Assembly (NCBI RefSeq): GCF_017349355.1
Contig: NZ_JAFMPM010000007.1
Coordinates: 186,001-250,000, forward strand
Reading direction: 5' to 3'
Source of the DNA: Thiothrix fructosivorans
GTDB lineage: Bacteria > Pseudomonadota > Gammaproteobacteria > Thiotrichales > Thiotrichaceae
Length of the DNA: 64,000 nucleotides
Part shown: positions 58,172-64,000 of the stretch, in pieces
How the letters are laid out: every line of letters starts with the position of its first letter
Numbering within the stretch: the first letter of the stretch is position 1
Program-made: the position numbers and the translations under genes
Notes under the pieces: model-generated
Database searches by the model: none
What the model was told of the DNA's origin: nothing
Seen by the model: only the letters and a program-made list of their open reading frames with translations

Positions 58172-58192
58172 AAATCCAAAGCGCTTTAAATT
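58172..58192. promoter_or_regulatory. LacI-type operator between the GH13 and regulator genes
   Basis: AAATCCAAAGCGCTTTAAATT is an imperfect palindrome centred on AAAGCGCTTT. The same core occurs as a perfect 20-bp palindrome at 59301-59320 before the second GH13 gene. It lies between the divergent starts of the first GH13 gene and the regulator, so it could control both. The stretch given here is 21 bases; the palindromic core is 58178-58187. Confidence 0.7.
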
Positions 58193-58257
58193 GTATGCAG
58201 GATTTTTTAAGACTAGAATCAGACAAATACATTGAAACCACGGATGGCATAACGCCC

Positions 58258-59286
58258 ATGAACCTGAAAGCGCTTTCCCAACACCTCGGACTCTCCCAAA
58301 CCACGGTCAGCCGTGCGCTCAACGGTTATCCCGAAGTCAGTGAACGTACCCGCGAACGGGTGATGCAAGCCGCCATTGAGCTGAATTATCGCCCTAATCC
58401 CAATGCCAAATCGCTGGCAACGGGGCGCACTGAACACATCGGCATTATCCTGCCCATCGAACAAAACTTATTTATGGAACCTGTCTTCGGTGAATTCATG
58501 GCAGGCATTGCGCAATGCCTCGCCGAAGCTGACATGGACATGACCATCATGCCCACGCCGCGTAGCAATGAATTGCAGGCTTATCAACAACTGGCGATTT
58601 CTGGGCGGGTGGATGGTATTCTGATCAGCAGCCCAACCTTGCAGGATGCGCGGGTGGCGTGTTTGGCGGAATCCGATTTTCCGTTCGTATTACATGGGCG
58701 AACAGAGTGCGCCTTTCCGTATTCCTACCTCGACATCGACAACCAAGGCGCATTTGCTAATGCCACGCGCTTGCTGCTGGACTTGGGGCATCAACGCATT
58801 AGCCTCGTCAACGGCGATGAAAGCATGACTTTTGCGCGTGACCGTCACGCAGGCTACCGCCAAGCCTTGCAAGAACACGGGGTCACTTACGACCCGCAAT
58901 TGGTGTGTTCGCAAGGCAGCATGACCGAGGAACACGGCTTCAATTCGGTCTCGCGCTTGCTGTTGCAACGCCCCCGCCCCAGCGCGTTTATTGTCGGCAG
59001 CATGATTTTGGCGTTGGGTGCAATGCGTGCAATTCGCCATCACGGCTTAGAACCAGGGCATGATATTGCCTTGATTGCACACGATGACCACCTGCCCTAT
59101 TTGCAAGCCGATAAGTTTGACCCGCCATTGACCACCACCAGTTCGTCGATTCGTGCTGCTGGTTATGAAATCACCCAAGTGCTGCACGCGGAAATCAACA
59201 ATAAAGGCATGGGGCATAGCCAGACGGTATTGCCCGTCGAACTGATTGTGCGTGGCTCAACCCGCACGTATAAAAGACCCGCCTAA
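58258..59286 (+). CDS. LacI-family transcriptional regulator
   Basis: 342-aa repressor: helix-turn-helix at the very N-terminus (NLKALSQHLGLSQTTVSRAL then NGYPEVSERTRERV and hinge YRPNPNAKSLATGRT), then a periplasmic-binding-protein-like sugar domain (IGIILPIEQNLFMEPVF; VDGILISSPTLQDARV; RISLVNGDESMTFARDR; IALIAHDDHLPYLQ). Start 58258 was chosen to place the HTH at the N-terminus; an ATG 21 codons upstream is possible. It is flanked by two GH13 genes that carry matching palindromic operators, so it most likely controls alpha-glucoside use. Confidence 0.9.
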   Translation: MNLKALSQHLGLSQTTVSRALNGYPEVSERTRERVMQAAIELNYRPNPNAKSLATGRTEHIGIILPIEQNLFMEPVFGEFMAGIAQCLAEADMDMTIMPTPRSNELQAYQQLAISGRVDGILISSPTLQDARVACLAESDFPFVLHGRTECAFPYSYLDIDNQGAFANATRLLLDLGHQRISLVNGDESMTFARDRHAGYRQALQEHGVTYDPQLVCSQGSMTEEHGFNSVSRLLLQRPRPSAFIVGSMILALGAMRAIRHHGLEPGHDIALIAHDDHLPYLQADKFDPPLTTTSSSIRAAGYEITQVLHAEINNKGMGHSQTVLPVELIVRGSTRTYKRPA

Positions 59287-59300
59287 GTTTCTTTGCTACA

Positions 59301-59320
59301 AATTCAAAGCGCTTTGAATT
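59301..59320. promoter_or_regulatory. Perfect 20-bp LacI-type operator before the second GH13 gene
   Basis: AATTCAAAGCGCTTTGAATT is a perfect 20-bp palindrome, ending 46 bp before the ATG at 59367 and sharing the AAAGCGCTTT core with the site at 58178-58187. A TATACT-like stretch follows at once. It is a strong candidate operator for the LacI-family protein encoded just upstream. Confidence 0.8.
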
Positions 59321-59366
59321 ATACTTTGGTCTACCCATAACGATGATCGACCCAAGGAGATTAACC

Positions 59367-60968
59367 ATGAGCGAATGGTGGCGTGGCGCAGTAACGTATC
59401 AAATTTATCCCCGCTCGTATCAAGACAGCACCGGCAACGGCATTGGCGATTTACCCGGTATTACGGCTCGCTTGCCCTATATTGCTGATCTAGGTGTCGA
59501 TGCGATTTGGCTATCGCCGATTTTCACCTCACCGATGGCGGATATGGGCTATGACGTGGCGAATTACACCGACATTGACCCGTGTTTCGGCACATTAGCG
59601 GATTTCGATGCGCTGATTGCCAACGCTCATGCACTGGGTTTGAAAGTCATTATTGATCAGGTGCTCTCGCATTCGAGCAATCAACACCCGTTTTTTCAGG
59701 AAAGCCGCCAAAGCCGCGACAATCCCAAAGCGGATTGGTATGTGTGGGCAGATCCGCAACACGACGGCTCACCGCCTAACAACTGGCTGTCGATTTTTGG
59801 CGGCGGTGCATGGCAATGGGAATCGCGTCGCCATCAATATTACCTGCACAACTTCTTAGTCGAGCAGCCCGATTTCAATTTCCACAATCCCGACGTGCAA
59901 GACTGGCTCTTATCCACGATGCGTTTTTGGCTGGAACGCGGCGTTGATGGTTTCCGCTTGGATACGGTGAATTTCTACTTCCATGACAAGTTGTTGCGTA
60001 GTGATCCCGCTGATTACCGCCGTAAAGCTGTGCCGGAATGGAATCCTTACGCGATGCAATACCATATTTTTTCCAAAAATCAGCCGGAAAATCTGCCCTT
60101 TATTGAGCGGATGCGGGCGTTATTGGATGAATACCCTGACCGTACAATGGTCGGAGAAATGGGCGAATCACACCACGCTATCCGCATGATGGGCGAATAC
60201 ACCACGGGCAAACGGCTGCACATGTGCTATTCGTTCGAGATGCTGGATACCGCGTTCAGCGCCGCGCATTTCCGCCAACAGATCGAGGAGTTTTTTACCG
60301 ATGCACCACACGGCTGGCCTTGCTGGGCATTTTCCAACCATGACGTGGTACGCCATGTGAGTCGCTGGGCAGCACACGGCGCAAGTCAAGATGCGTTAGC
60401 TAAACAAGCGAGCGCGTTATTGCTGTCGTTACAAGGTTCGATTTGCTTGTATCAGGGCGAAGAGCTGGGGCAAACTGAATCCGACTTGGAATACCATGAA
60501 TTGACTGACCCGCAAGGCATCCGTTTCTGGCCGGAAAACAAAGGGCGCGATGGTTGCCGCACGCCGATGGTGTGGGATGCCAGCCAACGCAATACCGGTT
60601 TCAGCACGGGCAAACCGTGGTTGCCGATCAATGCACCGCAAATGAATCGCCATGTAGCGGGGCAAGTGGGTAAAGCCGATTCGGTGCTGGCATTTTACAA
60701 GCAGATGTTGACATTACGCCGGAGCAGTGAAGCCTTGCAGCATGGCAATAGCGTGTTTTTTGATACGGCAGAACCGATTTTGGCGTTTACCCGTGGCGAT
60801 AATATCCTGTGCGTCTTCAACCTGTCGCCGCAAGCGCAAACCGTGCAAGTGCAAGGCACGCTCGATATGGCATTGAGCGCAGCGGCGCAGCTATCCGACA
60901 CTACGCTGGCGTTAGACGCAAACGGCGTAGCGATTTTCTACATGACGGGTGACGTGTCGGTTGCGTAA
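59367..60968 (+). CDS. GH13 alpha-glucosidase, second copy
   Basis: 533-aa GH13 enzyme related to the one at 56434-58119 but clearly diverged. The start was chosen where AAGGAG lies seven bases upstream. It has WWRGAVTYQIYPRSYQDS, nucleophile Asp199 (GFRLDTVN), acid/base Glu264 (MVGEMGE), and Asp326 (FSNHDVVR). A C-terminal beta-sandwich domain ends near VAIFYMTGDV. It follows the regulator gene and its operator. A specificity difference (alpha-1,4 versus alpha-1,6 or trehalose-type) cannot be read from sequence alone. Confidence 0.93.
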   Translation: MSEWWRGAVTYQIYPRSYQDSTGNGIGDLPGITARLPYIADLGVDAIWLSPIFTSPMADMGYDVANYTDIDPCFGTLADFDALIANAHALGLKVIIDQVLSHSSNQHPFFQESRQSRDNPKADWYVWADPQHDGSPPNNWLSIFGGGAWQWESRRHQYYLHNFLVEQPDFNFHNPDVQDWLLSTMRFWLERGVDGFRLDTVNFYFHDKLLRSDPADYRRKAVPEWNPYAMQYHIFSKNQPENLPFIERMRALLDEYPDRTMVGEMGESHHAIRMMGEYTTGKRLHMCYSFEMLDTAFSAAHFRQQIEEFFTDAPHGWPCWAFSNHDVVRHVSRWAAHGASQDALAKQASALLLSLQGSICLYQGEELGQTESDLEYHELTDPQGIRFWPENKGRDGCRTPMVWDASQRNTGFSTGKPWLPINAPQMNRHVAGQVGKADSVLAFYKQMLTLRRSSEALQHGNSVFFDTAEPILAFTRGDNILCVFNLSPQAQTVQVQGTLDMALSAAAQLSDTTLALDANGVAIFYMTGDVSVA

Positions 60969-61010
60969 AGATTGGGGTGCTACGCTGATAATGGCGTAGC
61001 ACCGCAAAGA

Positions 61011-62261
61011 TTACTGCCCCAGCATCGCCGGAGTCACCAAGGTAATCCCCTTTTCCGTCACCCGAAACCGCGCCGCATCCGCTACCGGATCTTCGCCAAT
61101 CACCGTACCTTCCGGCAAGTCGCAACCACGATCAATCACCGCCCGACTAATCCGGCAATGCCGCCCAATGCTGACCTCGGGCAAGATCACCGAATCTGTC
61201 ACCGTGCTGTACGAATGCACTTTCACATTGGAAAACAGCAAGGAATTGATCACTGCCGCCCCCGAAATCACACAGCCTGCGGACACGACCGAATCCAACG
61301 CCTTGCCTTCGCGCCCTTCATCCCGAAACACGAATTTGGCGGAAGGGAGCTGGCGATGATGCGTCAAAATAGGCCAAGTCTCATCGTACAAATTCAGCTC
61401 TGGCTCGACCGCCACCAATTCCATATTGGCTTCCCAGAATGCATCAATCGTTCCCACGTCGCGCCAATACGGTTGCTTACCCGTCACCGGATCGCGGAAC
61501 GGATGCGCGTAAACTGCATGGGTATGGATAATGGCGGGAATAATATCCTTGCCAAAATCGTGACTAGAATCAGGGTTTGCTGCATCCTGATGCAACTGTT
61601 CAAACAAGAATTCGGTATTGAAAATGTAATTGCCCATCGACGCGAGCGCGGTGTCATCCGACCCCGGCATGGGTTGCGGGTTAGCCGGTTTTTCATCGAA
61701 CGCTATCACGCGATGCTGCTCATCCACGGTCATTACGCCAAACCCTTTGGCATCTTCCAACGACACCCCCACGCACGCCACAGTCATATCCGCGCCCTTG
61801 GCAACGTGTTGTGCCAGCATTTCGCCGTAATCCATCTTGTAAATGTGGTCGCCTGACAATACCAACACATACTTGGGGTGCAGCGTTTCCACAATATCCA
61901 GATTTTGGTAAATCGCATCCGCTGTTCCCTCGTACCAGTTATTGCTAGTAGTACGCTGCGAGGCAGGCAAAATTTCAACAAACTCACCCAGATCAGTACG
62001 GAAATTCGACCAACCGTGTACCAAATGGCGGATCAAGGAGTGCGCCTTGTACTGCGTCAACACCCCGATTTTGCGGATACCGGAGTTGACGCAGTTGGAC
62101 AGCGGAAAGTCGATAATGCGAAATTTCCCACCAAAGAAAACGGCAGGCTTGGCACGGCGGTCGGTCAGTTCATACAAACGCGAACCGCGCCCCCCCGCCA
62201 ATACCAACGCTAACGTATCGCGAGTCAGCAAACTGACAAAGCGCGGATTATGAGTTGACAT
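61011..62261 (-). CDS. glgC: Glucose-1-phosphate adenylyltransferase (ADP-glucose pyrophosphorylase)
   Basis: Makes ADP-glucose for glycogen synthesis. The 416-aa protein has the nucleotide-binding signature [36 protein letters not shown], the substrate motifs [11 protein letters not shown] and [11 protein letters not shown], and a C-terminal left-handed beta-helix with GCVISGAAV. The gene lies 27 bp downstream of pyk on the same strand and may be co-transcribed. No glgA or glgB is in the window. Confidence 0.97.
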   Translation of the reverse strand: MSTHNPRFVSLLTRDTLALVLAGGRGSRLYELTDRRAKPAVFFGGKFRIIDFPLSNCVNSGIRKIGVLTQYKAHSLIRHLVHGWSNFRTDLGEFVEILPASQRTTSNNWYEGTADAIYQNLDIVETLHPKYVLVLSGDHIYKMDYGEMLAQHVAKGADMTVACVGVSLEDAKGFGVMTVDEQHRVIAFDEKPANPQPMPGSDDTALASMGNYIFNTEFLFEQLHQDAANPDSSHDFGKDIIPAIIHTHAVYAHPFRDPVTGKQPYWRDVGTIDAFWEANMELVAVEPELNLYDETWPILTHHRQLPSAKFVFRDEGREGKALDSVVSAGCVISGAAVINSLLFSNVKVHSYSTVTDSVILPEVSIGRHCRISRAVIDRGCDLPEGTVIGEDPVADAARFRVTEKGITLVTPAMLGQ

Positions 62262-62288
62262 ACTTCCTCCTATAGCGATCGACTGTAG

Positions 62289-63734
62289 TTAACCGTTTTG
62301 ATGTTCGCCGACGCGCAAAATTTTGAGCTGATTCGTGCCGCCTTTGATACCCGACAGGTCGCCTTTGGTAATAATCACCAAGTCGCCTGAGCTGACAATA
62401 CCGACTTTTAATAACAGCTCAACGGCTTCGCGATTCGCCGTTTTGGAATCCTTAAACGGCGTAGGCAATTTAACCGGATATACCCCACGGTACAAGCTAA
62501 CCCGTTGCGCCGCCGCATCATTGGTGGTTAAGGCATAAATGGGAATGCCCGCCCGTACTCGCGACATCCACAACGGCGTTGCGCCCGATTCCGTCAATGC
62601 CGCAATCGCCCGTACCCCCATGTGGCTAGCCATGTACATACTCGCCATTGCCACGCCTTCATCCATGTAGGCAAACGGCTGGTCTAAGCGGTGATCAGGT
62701 TTGTGCGCATTCGCTTGCTCCGCTTCTTTGCAAATCGTGGCAACCGTTTCTACCACGCGCACGGGGTGTTTACCCATCGCGGTTTCACCGGACAACATCA
62801 CCGCATCCGTGCCATCCATGACCGCATTGGCTACGTCAAATACTTCGGCACGGGTCGGAATAGGATTTTCAATCATGGTTTCCATCATCTGCGTTGCCGT
62901 AATGACGGCACGATTCAGGTAACGGGCGCGTTTGATCAGCGTCTTTTGGGCTTTGGGCAACTTGGCATCGCCAATTTCCACACCCAAATCGCCACGCGCC
63001 ACCATAATGGCATCGGAGGCGAGAATAATTTCATCCATCGTCGGCTGTTCGACCGTTTCCGAGCGTTCCATCTTGGCAACAATCGCCGCACTACCACCAG
63101 CAGCCACCATCAAACGGCGAGCCTTATGCAAATCGTGGGCGCTGCGTGGGAACGATACCGCCAGAAAATCCACTTTCATCGCGGCAGCCGTTTTAATGTC
63201 TTCCTTGTCTTTATCGGTCAAGGCAGCCGCCGACAAACCACCACCACGACGATTCAAGCCTTTGTTATTGGAAAGCACGCCGCCATTAATCACACGGGTA
63301 TGAATTTCTTGACCTTGCACAGCCGTGATGGCCAAGACAATGCGCCCGTCGTCCAACCACAACTCATCACCCGCCACCACGTCGTAAATCAGTTCCTTGT
63401 AGCCCAACCCAACGCGCTGCTGGTCGCCCGCATCTTTATCCAATGCCGCATCCAGAATGAAGGTGTCACCGGCTATCAACGTAATATAGCCGTCACGGAA
63501 GCGCGAAATACGCAGTTTTGGACCTTGTAAATCGCCGAGAATCCCCACGACGCGCCCGGCTTTTTGTGCCATTTCACGTACCAGTTCCGCCCGTGCAATG
63601 TGTTCCGCTGGTGAACCGTGGGAAAAGTTTAAACGAACCACATCCACCCCTGCGCGGATAATGGCTTCAATCGCCTCTGGCGTGCTGGTGGCAGGGCCAA
63701 GGGTTGCTACAATTTTAGTGCGTCTCACATACAT
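62289..63734 (-). CDS. pyk: Pyruvate kinase
   Basis: Last step of glycolysis: PEP plus ADP gives pyruvate plus ATP. The 481-aa protein has RRTKIVATLGPATSTPEAI at the N-terminus, the catalytic loop VDFLAVSFPRSAHD, IVAKMERSE, metal-binding VARGDLGVEIG, and MLSGETAMGKHP. The C-terminal allosteric domain is present. It resembles the PykA type. It precedes glgC by 27 bp and follows the ABC transporter ATPase gene by 34 bp, so these may be one unit. Confidence 0.97.
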   Translation of the reverse strand: MYVRRTKIVATLGPATSTPEAIEAIIRAGVDVVRLNFSHGSPAEHIARAELVREMAQKAGRVVGILGDLQGPKLRISRFRDGYITLIAGDTFILDAALDKDAGDQQRVGLGYKELIYDVVAGDELWLDDGRIVLAITAVQGQEIHTRVINGGVLSNNKGLNRRGGGLSAAALTDKDKEDIKTAAAMKVDFLAVSFPRSAHDLHKARRLMVAAGGSAAIVAKMERSETVEQPTMDEIILASDAIMVARGDLGVEIGDAKLPKAQKTLIKRARYLNRAVITATQMMETMIENPIPTRAEVFDVANAVMDGTDAVMLSGETAMGKHPVRVVETVATICKEAEQANAHKPDHRLDQPFAYMDEGVAMASMYMASHMGVRAIAALTESGATPLWMSRVRAGIPIYALTTNDAAAQRVSLYRGVYPVKLPTPFKDSKTANREAVELLLKVGIVSSGDLVIITKGDLSGIKGGTNQLKILRVGEHQNG

Positions 63735-63768
63735 ACCTTTTCATTATATTATTCGGCAAACCGTTGAT

Positions 63769-64000
63769 TTATTGACGCATCGGTTTACCCTTAACATCAA
63801 AACGGTGTAAATTTTCAGCCTGCGGACGTACCCCAACGGTACTGCCCAACGGTAAACGCACTTTACCATCAACACGAACAATGATGGGCATTTCCTCGCC
63901 AATCGCCACAAACAAGTAATTGTCCGAACCGAGGTTTTCAAAATGCACTACCTCACCCGACCAAACCGGATTCGTATTATCCATTACCAAATGTTCTGCA
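63769..64000 (-). CDS. ABC transporter ATP-binding protein, MalK/UgpC type, C-terminal end (partial)
   Basis: Only the last 77 residues are in the window; the frame is open to base 64000, so the ATPase domain lies to the right. What remains is the TOBE/OB-fold domain found in sugar-importer ATPases: AEHLVMDN at the window edge (family pattern RPEHL), then SGEVVHFENLGSDNYLFVAIGEEMPIIVRVDGKVRLPLGSTVGVRPQAENLHRFDVKG. The GH13 and LacI genes nearby suggest import of maltodextrins or other alpha-glucosides. Confidence 0.85.
   Translation of the reverse strand, partial: AEHLVMDNTNPVWSGEVVHFENLGSDNYLFVAIGEEMPIIVRVDGKVRLPLGSTVGVRPQAENLHRFDVKGKPMRQ

Noticed and set aside
60972-61856. A 294-aa open frame opposite to glgC
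   Set aside because: Antisense of a certain gene; composition typical of a reading-frame shadow.
62691-63530. A 279-aa open frame opposite to pyk
   Set aside because: Antisense of a certain gene, no ribosome-binding site or domain.

Overview
The window is chromosomal DNA of a gammaproteobacterium. Housekeeping genes such as dnaG, gltBD, rpoS, thrC-hom-alaC, trpDC-lgt-thyA and pyc have gammaproteobacterial layouts. A DsrC/TusE-like sulfur-relay protein, a very long CRISPR array and the general gene mix suggest a sulfur-oxidising member of the Thiotrichales (Thiothrix-like). That placement is inference; no rRNA gene is present to confirm it.

Layout. 1-8.1 kb: the 5' two thirds of dnaG (minus strand), then gltB-gltD (GOGAT) and a YqiA-type esterase. 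8.1-15.5 kb: a leader and a CRISPR array of 77 repeats and 76 spacers read left to right, with no cas gene in the window. Repeat 31 is split by a complete IS66-family element (10558-12197) flanked by an 8-bp duplication. 15.5-21.7 kb: exopolysaccharide genes (Wzc-type tyrosine autokinase, FemAB/GNAT-like protein, GT4 glycosyltransferase, polysaccharide deacetylase) and a DUF457 membrane protein. 21.7-27.1 kb: alaC-hom-thrC, an Mth938-like protein and rpoS. 27.4-30.7 kb: an ECF sigma factor operon (sigma, DUF3619-like, small secreted protein, DUF3106) whose second gene is broken by a second IS66 copy in the opposite orientation, again with a perfect 8-bp duplication.

30.8-44.3 kb: cell-envelope and stress genes. 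These are a YpfJ metallopeptidase, an aminotransferase, an M23 peptidase, a probable structured small RNA with a terminator, a five-gene operon (34-aa membrane peptide, XpaC-like, TelA-like, SPFH+GYF_2, zinc-ribbon membrane protein), a DsrC-like protein without the C-terminal cysteines, an NlpC/P60 lipoprotein, a BON-LysM protein, a YidB-like protein with an EF-hand, and a MerR/B12-like regulator overlapping a photolyase gene. Sigma-S-like -10 elements precede the XpaC/TelA operon and the BON-LysM gene, which may link them to the rpoS gene in the same window.

44.3-52.5 kb: pyc, trpD-trpC-lgt-thyA and small conserved proteins. 52.5-56.5 kb is a scrap region: a TnpB remnant, a UPF0175 antitoxin remnant with an in-frame stop, a pirin remnant, a roadblock/LC7-protoglobin gene pair, and the 3' part of a tRNA-Leu(UAA) that looks like an integration scar. 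56.4-64 kb: alpha-glucan metabolism, with two GH13 glucosidases around a LacI-family regulator and two matching palindromic operators, then glgC, pyk and the C-terminal end of a MalK/UgpC-type ABC transporter ATPase. Together they suggest uptake and hydrolysis of alpha-glucosides, glycogen storage and lower glycolysis.
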